NCBI RefSeq assembly: GCF_000427295.1
Contig: NZ_ATNM01000202.1
Coordinates: 1 to 64,000, forward strand
DNA from: Cyclobacterium qasimii M12-11B
GTDB lineage: Bacteria; Bacteroidota; Bacteroidia; Cytophagales; Cyclobacteriaceae
Length of the DNA stretch: 64,000 nt
Direction of reading: 5' to 3'
The stretch's first letter is position 1. Each line of letters opens with the position of its first letter. The translations under genes and the position numbers were made by a program. Below the pieces are notes generated by a model that was not told where the DNA came from, ran no database searches, and saw only the letters and a list, made by a program, of their open reading frames with translations. This document shows positions 1-7,398 of this stretch, one piece after another.

Positions 1-149
1 TTAATCCAAATAAATCTGCAAGGTATCATTTTTACTTTCTTCAAACATTGATTTGACTTCAATATAGACGAATTTAGATTGTAATGAAATTTCTTTATTT
101 TAGCATTTAAAAGATTGCTTCCCCAAAAAATTAGTTTTTGCAATTTCCC

Positions 150-638
150 TTAGTTTTTTTTAATTTCAATATTCGCTTCAGATGCAATCAAGTTCATTAA
201 CCTATCTTTATGATTAAATTTTGAAAGATTAGGTAACCATTCCTGATGTTCTTCCTCTAATTCCTTAATTTCTACAATTTTCCTTCCGCTTTCGATTTCT
301 CCTTTAAAATCAAAAGATGGATTACTTCCATTTAGATTTCCAGCATATATTAGATAATTATTCTTGAAATAAGGTTGTTTACAACAATCAAAGGATTTAT
401 GGTCTAATTTATCTGTCGGATTGACTCCTTGTAATAATTGAGTAAGCATAAAAACATATTCAGACTCAGCAGAAGTAAGGTTATCTTTTTTAGTAGCTTT
501 AGATAGTAAATCTTCAATTACTAACTTTTCTTCTTCACTATTAGACTCTAAATTATCGAGGTATTTTTTTGTGTACTTCATTATTTTTACGATATGCGAT
601 AATTGAATAAAGTTATTACTCTTTTTTAATTTAACCAA
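150..638 (-). CDS. Hypothetical protein, 162 aa
   Basis: I do not recognise this protein. It is hydrophilic and rich in Lys, Glu and Asn, with no signal peptide or membrane segment. A CC pair sits mid-protein in DCCKQPYF. A start at the internal Met of MKYTKKYLDNLE (residue 20) is as likely as the first Met, because the first 19 residues look like AT-rich leader. It lies alone beside a repeat-rich accessory stretch. Codon use is AT-rich compared with the housekeeping genes further on, so it may be accessory DNA. No function is proposed. Confidence 0.5.
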   Translation of the reverse strand: MVKLKKSNNFIQLSHIVKIMKYTKKYLDNLESNSEEEKLVIEDLLSKATKKDNLTSAESEYVFMLTQLLQGVNPTDKLDHKSFDCCKQPYFKNNYLIYAGNLNGSNPSFDFKGEIESGRKIVEIKELEEEHQEWLPNLSKFNHKDRLMNLIASEANIEIKKN

Positions 639-710
639 ATCAATTATTGTATCCTTTAAATATAATTAATTTAGCCACATATCCTAAATCACCCCCCTCT
701 AAGTTTCGTC

Positions 711-966
711 AAATCATTACTTTGAACTGGGTGTTGTTTACAACTACACCCAAATATTCATAACTGATCGTAATTGTAAAATAGATCAAAATCACCAATA
801 AACTACTTCGAGAAAACCTTCTATTCCAGCATAACTCCTTGCACTGGAACACAGATAATCCTCAGAATTTACCACTACTCCCACCCAATCCGAAAGTTTG
901 CACTCTTTCATGCGCACCGCTCCATTAGATAGGAAGGTGTAGAAGCAATCTACACCTAGTCGGCGA
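711..966. repeat. ~250 bp repeat, copy A (direct repeat of 1744-1979)
   Basis: This stretch aligns in direct orientation with 1744-1979. Both begin with AAATCATTACTTTGAAC, keep CTGATCGTA, CCGAAAGTTTGC and CACCGCTCCATTAGATAGGA in the same order, and end in a palindrome with arms AGGTGTAGA/TCTACACCT (935-957 here) followed by CTAGT. The copies differ by many substitutions and small indels. On the minus strand both read partly as the same decayed peptide, so this may be an old protein-coding repeat or a REP/MITE-like unit. Reading frames through the palindrome are probably not real genes. Confidence 0.7.
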
Positions 967-1021
967 CCTTCTTTTCTAACGTAATCTACCTGAGATGGAA
1001 TTACAAATTCCAAAAATAAAA

Positions 1022-1066
1022 AGGTGTAGATGCAATCTACACCTAGTGGGGGGTAGTTTGAAACTA
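1022..1066. repeat. Isolated palindrome of the same repeat family plus a second inverted repeat
   Basis: Positions 1022-1044 form a perfect hairpin with 10-bp arms (AGGTGTAGAT/ATCTACACCT) and a 3-base loop. It is identical to the palindrome at 1950-1972 and nearly identical to 935-957. Just downstream, 1052-1066 is another perfect inverted repeat, GTAGTTT-G-AAACTAC. Three copies of one palindrome within 1.1 kb point to a REP-like family. Confidence 0.75.
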
Positions 1067-1104
1067 CGCTTAATGGAACGGTTTCCACTTTAGTTTAAAA
1101 TAGG

Positions 1105-1409
1105 TTATCCTTTCATATTTTCTGGTGCCTGTCTTGTATCAAAAAAATCCATTATGTATATCATATACCTTCTACAAGGTATATGATTTTAAAATAACCT
1201 TCTACCAACCTTCTATGTCCTTTCCCCAGATGCTCCAAGTATTCCTCATATTGGCCTGTATGCGGATCTGTAATCAGACTGTCTACCCTATTCAGTAAAT
1301 GTTTTCTAATCGCAACTACTTTTTCTAAAGGAACTGTTTGGACTATTAACAAAAAGTTTATGGATTCCTCTAGGCTTTCTAAAGATTGCTCAGTATAAAC
1401 TATCCTCAT
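1105..1409 (-). pseudogene. RelE/ParE-family toxin, frameshifted near the C-terminus
   Basis: The frame from 1409 to 1161 encodes 82 residues ending YFKIIYLVEGI, the typical late beta-strand of RelE/ParE mRNA interferase or gyrase-poisoning toxins, which usually run to 95-100 aa. Right after this premature TGA another frame continues MDFFDTRQAPENMKG and stops at 1105-1107. DTRQxPxxM is the usual end of this family. Restoring one base after the GGT of EG (around 1166) joins the two parts. The start codon overlaps the antitoxin stop as ATGA, so the pair is one operon. Toxin activity is probably lost if the shift is real; a sequencing error is possible. Whether it is ParE- or RelE-type cannot be told from this sequence. 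Confidence 0.8.
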
Positions 1410-1642
1410 TGATCTAACCTGCTATCCAGCTTCTTCTCGAACTCTTCCCTAGTATAAACTTTACCTGCTTTAATATCTTCTTCAGCTTTTAAAGCTCTTG
1501 ACGTTAGTTTTTCCCTGAGGATAGGATTTAAACTGGACTTAACAAGCAAGGTCTTTATCTCCTCTAAAACATGAAGGTCATTTTCTTGCTCAATCAGCGC
1601 CCTTAATTCCTTTTTTATGTCTATTTTTCCCATGGTATCCAT
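1406..1642 (-). CDS. Antitoxin of a ParDE/RelBE-type pair, 78 aa
   Basis: This is the upstream partner of the toxin, overlapping it by ATGA. The protein starting MDTMGKIDIKKELRALIEQE is all-helical, strongly charged, and ends in a Lys/Glu-rich tail (AGKVYTREEFEKKLDSRL). That architecture is typical of small antitoxins whose tail wraps the toxin; REEFEKKL resembles the end of antitoxins paired with RelE-like proteins. A longer frame extends upstream to 1852, but its N-terminus (hydrophobic, Cys/Trp-rich) is translated from the flanking repeat, so the Met at 1642 is preferred. Such antitoxins usually repress their own promoter; I cannot see an operator. Confidence 0.75.
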   Translation of the reverse strand: MDTMGKIDIKKELRALIEQENDLHVLEEIKTLLVKSSLNPILREKLTSRALKAEEDIKAGKVYTREEFEKKLDSRLDQ

Positions 1643-1743
1643 AAAGTTAACGATTTTTGAATTAAATTTAGTTTGCTTAATACTAACATTTTCAATGAAT
1701 AAATGCTCGATTGAGACGGATGCATCCCAGTTACAGTATAATA

Positions 1744-1979
1744 AAATCATTACTTTGAACAGGCTGTTGTTTGAAAGTACAACCAAATATCCTAACCTGA
1801 TCGTATTTGGGAAACAGAGCAAAATTACAAAAATCCACTTTGAAAAGTTCATTTAATTTAGCGTAATCTTTTGCCATGAAATACAGGTAATTTTCAGACT
1901 TTTCAACTATTCCCATCCGAAAGTTTGCCCACCGCTCCATTAGATAGGAAGGTGTAGATGCAATCTACACCTAGTGGGG
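1744..1979. repeat. ~240 bp repeat, copy B (direct repeat of 711-966)
   Basis: This is the second copy of the unit at 711-966, on the other side of the toxin-antitoxin genes. It carries the full palindrome at 1950-1972 (10-bp arms) followed by CTAGTGGGG. On the minus strand 1940-1731 is open for 69 codons (MERWANFRMGIVEKSENYLYF onward), and copy A has a decayed version of the same peptide with internal stops, so copy B may retain more of the ancestral sequence. No database family is recognised. Confidence 0.7.
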
Positions 1980-2017
1980 CCAATCCTGCATTAAAAAACA
2001 AACCTATTGGGCACCCC

Positions 2018-2057
2018 TAAAAAAGAAAAGCCAACTTTATTGCTAAAGTTGGCTTTT
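2018..2057 (-). terminator. Intrinsic terminator after tRNA-Ser
   Basis: The hairpin has arms AAAAGCCAACTTT/AAAGTTGGCTTTT (2026-2057) and a 6-base loop. It is followed on the minus strand by a T-rich stretch (CTTTTTT, 2025-2019). It lies immediately downstream of the tRNA on the same strand. Confidence 0.85.
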
Positions 2058-2059
2058 TG

Positions 2060-2146
2060 AAGAGAGGAAGGGATTCGAACCCTCGATACTCTCGCAAGTA
2101 TACGCGCTTTCCAAGCGCGCTCCTTAAACCGCTCGGACACCTCTCT
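2060..2146 (-). tRNA. tRNA-Ser (anticodon GGA)
   Basis: On the minus strand the sequence folds as a long-variable-arm tRNA. The acceptor is AGAGAGG with CCTCTCT. The D-loop region is TCCGAGCGGTTTAAGG. The anticodon stem CGCGC/GCGCG encloses the loop TTGGAAA, giving anticodon GGA. A type II variable arm (TATACTTGCGAGAGTATC) and the T-arm GAGGGTTCGAATCCC follow. The long variable arm and GGA fix the identity as serine (UCC/UCU codons). The CCA end is not encoded. Exact ends are uncertain by a base. Confidence 0.95.
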
Positions 2147-2306
2147 ATGGAATTATTTCATTTCATTGAGGCGACAAAGAAAATTATAAAAATCAGTTCT
2201 TGCAAGTTATTTGACGCTTTATTCTAGAAAAAGAACAGGCTTTTTTTACAATAATTCTTCCATCACCGCTATTAGATTGATGGTCAACCTATTGCTAATT
2301 TCTTCA

Positions 2307-3384
2307 TTATTGGTTCAAAACGGACATTTCTCCAGCCAAAGGCATCATTAACTTTCGCTTGATTTCAGTTTCGTCAGATTCGTTCGCTAAAAGGAACATC
2401 ATTTTTGTAACAGCAGCCTCCGTAGTGATGTCTGCACCACTTAACACCCCCACTCTTTTGAGGTCCATACTGGTTTGGTACCTTCCTTGTATTACCCTAC
2501 CTCCATTGCATTGGGAAACATTTAAAATCAGAATTCCTCTATCAACTGCCGCTTCCATGGCTTTGATAAACCAACTTTCGCTAGGACTGTTTCCAGAACC
2601 ATAGGTTTCCAGCACCACCCCTTTTTAAGCCTTTCATATTAAGGCAATGCTCGATTACCTGGGCTGTAATGCCTGGGAATAATTTTAGAACCATCACGCT
2701 ATTGTCTAACTTGTTAAGGCAGCGAAGTTTCTTACCTTCCTCGTAGGGCCTGATGCTTGCATAGTTATAATCTATGACAATGCCTGATTCTGCAAGCGGA
2801 GGATAATTTTCTGATTCAAAGGCATCGAAGTGGACACTTTGCACTTTTTTGGCTCGGTTGCCCCGAAGGAGTAGGTGGTTAAAGAAGATACAAACCTCAG
2901 GAACGATAGGTTTTCCATTCGCTTTAGAAATGGCTATTTCCAATGAAGTCATTAAATTTTCCCGTGCATCAGAACGCATCGCACTAATCGGAAGTTGAGC
3001 ACCGGTGAAAATCACAGGCTTATTTAGGCCTTTAAGCATATAGCTAAGCATGGAGGCGCTGTAGGCCATGGTGTCCGTCCCGTGCAACACCACAAAGCCA
3101 TCGTAAGTATCATAATTTTCGTAAATGATATAAGACATATCCACCCAATGGTTCAGGTTGATATTGGAGGAATCGATGGGCTCCGGAAAAGAGATCACCG
3201 TAATACTAATGTTCAGGTTATTCAGATTGGGAATCTTTTCAAGGATTTTACCAAAATTAAATGGCACCAATGCACCATCATCGTCATAAGCCATACCCAA
3301 AGTACCTCCTGTATAAATAATCAATACAGAATGTTCGATCTCCTTTTTCGCTGCTGTGTTAAGCCTTACAATCTTATAATTCAT
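2307..3384 (-). pseudogene. ansA: Type I (cytoplasmic) L-asparaginase, frameshifted
   Basis: It would hydrolyse L-asparagine to aspartate and ammonia. The first part shows IIYTGGTLGM with the catalytic Thr, GFVVLHGTDTMAYSASML with the second Thr-Asp pair, and the AQLPISAMRSDARENL region. After MKGLK the frame moves and continues as VVLETYGSGNSP, the usual C-terminal domain of AnsA, through to 2307. The shift is one extra base in the T-run 2622-2626 (A-run on the coding strand); removing one base restores a protein of about 358 aa, the normal length. It overlaps the tatD end by 11 bp, so it is the last gene of the long minus-strand operon. A sequencing error is a strong possibility. Confidence 0.88.
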
Positions 3385-4156
3385 TAGGCAGCAATTTGAA
3401 CACTTTTAATGCATTCCTGTTTGTTATTTTTGACACTTCTGAAATACTGATTCCAGTGAATTCCGCCATTTTTTCTGCAATATAAGGGATGTACTCAGGC
3501 GAATTTCTTTTGCCCCTGAATGGCACAGGTGCCAGGAATGGACTATCGGTCTCCAACACAAGATGCTCAGGCCCCAACTCCTCTAAAACAGCTCCTACGC
3601 CACTATTTTTATAAGTAAGTGTCCCTCCTATACCCAAATAAAATCCCAAATCTATAATTTCCTTAGCTTGTTCCACTGTTCCAGAAAAACAATGAAAAAT
3701 ACCGGTCAGGTTTTTATCATTTAATGGCGCCAGGAATTCAAGGGTTTCATTCAACGACTCCCTGCAATGTAAAATCAAAGGCAGCTGCTTCTCCTTTGCC
3801 CATTTAACATGGACTTTTAAGGAAGCCTTTTGCTCTTCCAGGTGCGTTTTGTCCCAGTGCAAATCTATGCCCGTCTCTCCTACTCCATAAAAGGTATGCT
3901 TATCCCACCACTTTTCCATCTCGAAAAGTGTCTTTTCAAAATCTTTGTCCACATCACAAGGATGCAAACCCAACATTGGATAGCAAACTCCTGGGAATTT
4001 TTGCTCAAGTGCCAGCATCCCCTCAATGGATTCCAGGTCTATATTGGGCATAAATATTTTATCAATTCCTGCCTCAAAAGACCGTTTAACTACCTCCTCA
4101 GCATCTTCACTAAATTTCTTACTGTATATATGTGCGTGTGTTTCAATAAATTTCAT
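3374..4156 (-). CDS. tatD: TatD-family metal-dependent hydrolase
   Basis: This is a TIM-barrel metallohydrolase of the TatD/YcfH family, whose members act as 3'-5' exonucleases or deoxyribonucleases. Metal-binding motifs appear in order: THAH near the N-terminus, GLHPC, GETGIDLH, LHCRES, FHCFSGT and LETDSPFLAP, followed by GKRNSP. At 260 aa it is full length. Its start overlaps the upstream glycosyltransferase stop (ATGA) and its end overlaps the asparaginase start, so all are probably co-transcribed. The family is clear; the exact substrate is not. Confidence 0.93.
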   Translation of the reverse strand: MKFIETHAHIYSKKFSEDAEEVVKRSFEAGIDKIFMPNIDLESIEGMLALEQKFPGVCYPMLGLHPCDVDKDFEKTLFEMEKWWDKHTFYGVGETGIDLHWDKTHLEEQKASLKVHVKWAKEKQLPLILHCRESLNETLEFLAPLNDKNLTGIFHCFSGTVEQAKEIIDLGFYLGIGGTLTYKNSGVGAVLEELGPEHLVLETDSPFLAPVPFRGKRNSPEYIPYIAEKMAEFTGISISEVSKITNRNALKVFKLLPNEL

Positions 4157-5253
4157 GAGTAATTTCGGTTTTTCCAGGTAAGCTTAACAGGGTAAAAGTA
4201 AAAAATTACTGTTGCCCAACTTACCCACCAATTGTATATTTCAAAGTAAATTAAATCAAAAAAACTGATTTTGGTCATTGTTTTACTGGCAAATGTGCTA
4301 ATAAATACGGACTGAAAGATAGTTTTAATCAGCCAAAAAACCATGGTCCACAAGGGTATAAAATACAATCCAAGTATTAACCCGGCATAAAAAGCAACCT
4401 GAAGCCCTAGCAACAACTGCCATATCAAGGGCAATAGAAATGCTCCACGCATCCAACGCTTTCTTTGCTGCAGTAAATTCCAGACTGTTTTTTCAGGCTT
4501 GGTTTTCACCAAGGACTCCTCGCTTACAATATGGATAGGCCGATAGCCTTTTTCATAAAGAGCTATAGACATGGCAAGGTCCTCTGTTACGTTCTTTGCT
4601 ACTTTGCCAAATCCTCCTGAATCTAGATAAGCTGTACTTCCCATTGCCATGTTATTGCCCATGGCTGTAAGTGAGTAACCTGCATCTGATACGACCTTAA
4701 CTTTCCCCAAGGTCAACCACCAATCCAAAGCCTGCATTCTGGCAAAAAAACCATCCCCAGTGACAGTGGTAATGCCCGTCACAAGTCCATAATCTTCTCT
4801 ATATGCCTTCGAAAAGGACTTACACCACGTGGGGGGAACAATACAATCAGCATCTGTAAAAACCAATAGCCCCGATTTTACCTGGGTAGCCATTTCTGCA
4901 AGCGCCAGGGCCTTTCCATTTTGTCCTTTTTCAGGTCTTTTTGAAAGTGGCACCAAAGTTCGGTTGTCAGCTTTGGTAGCCCATTGCTTTAAAATGGCAG
5001 CGGTTTCATCTTCGCTATCATCATCAGTGACCAAAAACCTGATTTTTCCTGATGGATAATCTATATTTTCAAGAGCTTTGAGGCAATCAGGTAGGTTATT
5101 GGCTTCATTGCGGCATGGTAGCAAAACTGTAACGAAAGGCAATTCGTGTTTATCGCTGTTATAATTTTTAAACCTAAACCGAATTAGAAAGGACAAGGTA
5201 GCATACAGCAGGGAAACCAGAATCACGATAAAAAGTGCTGCTTGACCTACCAT
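4153..5253 (-). CDS. Membrane-bound family 2 glycosyltransferase
   Basis: An N-terminal membrane helix (residues about 5-25) precedes a GT-A domain. The domain has LLPCRNEANNL, the nucleotide-binding DDDSEDET, the metal-binding TDADC, the acceptor-site TEDLA and the QRKRWMRG motif of processive synthases. It is followed by three or four C-terminal membrane helices. QxxRW suggests a synthase that both polymerises and exports, as in PgaC/NodC-type enzymes. The next gene upstream is a polysaccharide deacetylase four bases away, which supports a role in making or modifying an amino-sugar exopolysaccharide. The sugar is inferred from context only. Confidence 0.88.
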   Translation of the reverse strand: MVGQAALFIVILVSLLYATLSFLIRFRFKNYNSDKHELPFVTVLLPCRNEANNLPDCLKALENIDYPSGKIRFLVTDDDSEDETAAILKQWATKADNRTLVPLSKRPEKGQNGKALALAEMATQVKSGLLVFTDADCIVPPTWCKSFSKAYREDYGLVTGITTVTGDGFFARMQALDWWLTLGKVKVVSDAGYSLTAMGNNMAMGSTAYLDSGGFGKVAKNVTEDLAMSIALYEKGYRPIHIVSEESLVKTKPEKTVWNLLQQRKRWMRGAFLLPLIWQLLLGLQVAFYAGLILGLYFIPLWTMVFWLIKTIFQSVFISTFASKTMTKISFFDLIYFEIYNWWVSWATVIFYFYPVKLTWKNRNYS

Positions 5254-5256
5254 AAC

Positions 5257-5883
5257 CTACAACAATGCTGTTTGAAACCCTTGGCTAGACAAATAATCCA
5301 GGTACTTAGGTAAAATTTCCTGAAGATTTTTTTTCGATTTTTGCTGGTCATGAAACAGCACAATCGACCCATTTTTCGTGTACTTCTTGACTTTTTCCAA
5401 CGCTACACCAGAATTCAGTCCCTTTTTAAAATCCCAGGAGATCACATCCCAAAGGACAATCTCATACTCCTGCAACAAATGTCGGGCATATCGCTTGTTA
5501 ATGCTTCCATAAGGAGGGCGGAAAGTTTTGGTTTCAATACCCGTCTTCTCCAATATCGTTTTCCGGCATTGTTCCACATCTTCCAGGTATAGGGAGAGTG
5601 GCGTTTTACCTGCCTTTAGGTGATGGTAAGTGTGGTTTCCTATGCCATGCCCTTTTTGAGCAATCTCATTCGCCAAATCGGGATTTTTGGACACATTGTC
5701 CCCCACCATAAAAAATGTAGCCTTCATATTGTAATCCTCCAGAAGTCTCAATACATAGTCAGAAACTGAAGGCACCGGACCATCGTCAAAGGTCAGGTAA
5801 ACTGTTTTTTGCTTGCGGTCTTTGTGCCAGGTATAGGAACCAAAAAGATTTTGAATTATACCTGGGACTTTATAGAATAACAT
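5257..5883 (-). CDS. Polysaccharide deacetylase (CE4/NodB domain)
   Basis: CE4 enzymes remove N-acetyl or O-acetyl groups from polysaccharides. Motifs seen are VYLTFDDGPVP (catalytic Asp and metal Asp), HGIGNHTYHHL (metal His pair), RPPYG, and the late WDVISWDFKK and VLFHD motifs, all in NodB order. The Met at 5883 (MLFYKVPG) is preferred over a longer frame to 5958, because it follows the phosphatase stop by one base and the longer frame lies inside that gene. There is no clear signal peptide; a hydrophobic N-terminus may anchor it. Pairing with the adjacent GT2 gene resembles synthase/deacetylase pairs. Confidence 0.9.
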   Translation of the reverse strand: MLFYKVPGIIQNLFGSYTWHKDRKQKTVYLTFDDGPVPSVSDYVLRLLEDYNMKATFFMVGDNVSKNPDLANEIAQKGHGIGNHTYHHLKAGKTPLSLYLEDVEQCRKTILEKTGIETKTFRPPYGSINKRYARHLLQEYEIVLWDVISWDFKKGLNSGVALEKVKKYTKNGSIVLFHDQQKSKKNLQEILPKYLDYLSSQGFQTALL

Positions 5884-5884
5884 A

Positions 5885-7102
5885 TCAATTGAATTGAAGG
5901 CTGAGTAGCGTAATGTCATCCCTAACAGGAATTCCATCCGAAAACTTTGCCAAATCACTTAGAAAGCCTTTGTGAAAACGCTCAGGATCAAAGGAAGGAT
6001 GTGCGGCGATGTAGGCTAGAAATCTTTCTTCACCAAATTCCTCTTCATTTGGATTCAGTGCTTCCGTCAACCCATCGGTATATAGATGAAGCGTAAAATG
6101 AGCTAAATTTTCTCTTTCACCCTGCTCCATAAATGGCAACGTTTCAAAAGCACCCAATATGGTGGTACCTGCCTCCAGTAACTCAGGAGAATTGCTTGCG
6201 CTGGTGCACAATACTGGGGGATTATGCCCTGCATTGACATATGTTAGCTTCTTTTTACTGTAGGAATAATGTCCTAGAAAAAAGGTGATAAACCTTTCTC
6301 CTTTTGTGGTATCAAAAGTGGAAAAATTCAGTTGCTCAACAATCGTTTTTAAATCGGTACCGCTACGAAGAAGGGTTCGAAGGGCCGCTTGAAAATTGGA
6401 CATCAGCAATGATGCCGGCATCCCTTTCCCAGAAACATCTCCTACACAGAAATAAACATCATCTTCAGACCTTTCAATCAAGTCGTAGTAATCCCCGCCT
6501 ACAGAACTATGTGGGATATAAGTCACTTGGGCCCTAAGCTTTTCATGATCGGGAAGTGTCGCTGGAAATAACATGCGCTGCACATTACTGGCAATCTCCA
6601 TTTCCTTTCGAAAGCTTTCTTGCTCCAGTTGCTTCCTGGCAAAACGCTTGTTCTCCAGTGCCACCACCAAAATATTGGTCAATGCTTGGGTAAAGTCCAA
6701 ATCCAATCCAGCATCCCCATCCTTTGTGCTCATAAAGAGAATGGCAAGCATTTTATCTTTATGGTAAACGGGCACATAAATATTTACCTCTGTGAAGGAA
6801 TATTCTTCAGAAAGAGAAAGGCTAAGTTTTCCCAACTCCTTGTTTTCCTGGACATCGGCTTTTTGAATTTTCTCAGGTAGTTTTTCCTTAACCTGATGAG
6901 AAATCCTTCTTAGGAAAAACTGCTCTTGCTGGTTATAAACATAGAGTACCAGTGATTTAATATTCAAATGAATCAGGCAGGTAAATTTAAAAATATTTAA
7001 AAGTACATTTTCATCTTTGTTCTCGTTGATGGCTTGTGTTATTTCCAGCAATGCCTTTAATTCCAGTTCTTTTCTCTGGTATTTAATTGTCTCTGCAGTC
7101 AT
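5885..7102 (-). CDS. GAF-domain PP2C/SpoIIE (RsbU-type) serine phosphatase
   Basis: Residues about 10-155 form a GAF-like sensory domain. A coiled linker (RKQLEQESFRKEMEIASNVQ) leads to a SpoIIE/RsbU phosphatase domain with QRMLFPATLP, SSVGGDYYD, VGDVSGKGMPASLLM, NAGHNPP, YTDGLTEALN and RDDITLL. The metal-binding Asp residues are all present. Such enzymes dephosphorylate anti-anti-sigma factors in partner-switching systems. No STAS or RsbW-type partner lies in this operon, so the target is unknown. Placement among glycosyltransferase and deacetylase genes suggests control of surface polysaccharide. Confidence 0.92.
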   Translation of the reverse strand: MTAETIKYQRKELELKALLEITQAINENKDENVLLNIFKFTCLIHLNIKSLVLYVYNQQEQFFLRRISHQVKEKLPEKIQKADVQENKELGKLSLSLSEEYSFTEVNIYVPVYHKDKMLAILFMSTKDGDAGLDLDFTQALTNILVVALENKRFARKQLEQESFRKEMEIASNVQRMLFPATLPDHEKLRAQVTYIPHSSVGGDYYDLIERSEDDVYFCVGDVSGKGMPASLLMSNFQAALRTLLRSGTDLKTIVEQLNFSTFDTTKGERFITFFLGHYSYSKKKLTYVNAGHNPPVLCTSASNSPELLEAGTTILGAFETLPFMEQGERENLAHFTLHLYTDGLTEALNPNEEEFGEERFLAYIAAHPSFDPERFHKGFLSDLAKFSDGIPVRDDITLLSLQFN

Positions 7103-7103
7103 T

Positions 7104-7355
7104 TTATAGGGTATTGTGGGTGAGCAGACCCTCTTTGGTCGCCAGGTAATAATAAGTCTTTCCTTTTTCCGTCAAAGGTAGCGCATCAAAAATTTCATTT
7201 TCCGGTGCCGCATAACATCTTATCCACCCTTTCTCCAATAGTTGCGATAAATTCATCAGCAACTTGTCGTCTTCCCATTCCAAACTGGATTTCAGGTATT
7301 GATAGGATTGAAGAAAATACAATTCATCCAAAAGATCAAATTCATCATTAGTCAT
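7104..7355 (-). CDS. Small hypothetical protein, possible winged helix, 83 aa
   Basis: The Met at 7355 (MTNDEFDLLDELYF) is chosen because the longer frame to 7442 overlaps the upstream glycosyltransferase gene. The protein is acidic at the N-terminus and has the pattern of a small winged helix (helix, LLMNLSQLLEKGWIRCY, then a strand-like segment ending in LTEKGKTYYYLA). It lies one base from the phosphatase gene and could be a regulatory partner. This is inference from pattern only. Confidence 0.65.
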   Translation of the reverse strand: MTNDEFDLLDELYFLQSYQYLKSSLEWEDDKLLMNLSQLLEKGWIRCYAAPENEIFDALPLTEKGKTYYYLATKEGLLTHNTL

Positions 7356-7398
7356 TGTTGCCTCTCCGTTAAGTCTAATTACAAAATTAAGGGATTCA

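Noticed and set aside
1-149. Minus-strand tail of a gene ending at position 1-3
   Set aside because: An open stretch of about 34 codons (to KNDTLQIYLD) has an upstream stop and no good start; too short to support a gene.
792-1088. 98-codon minus-strand frame containing two LGVDCxYTFL segments
   Set aside because: Both segments are translations of the repeated palindrome, and the rest is a decayed repeat copy; no sign of a selected protein.
2622-2626. Programmed frameshift in ansA
   Set aside because: The junction needs a +1 shift and lacks a recognised slippery or stimulatory element; ansA is not known to be recoded.
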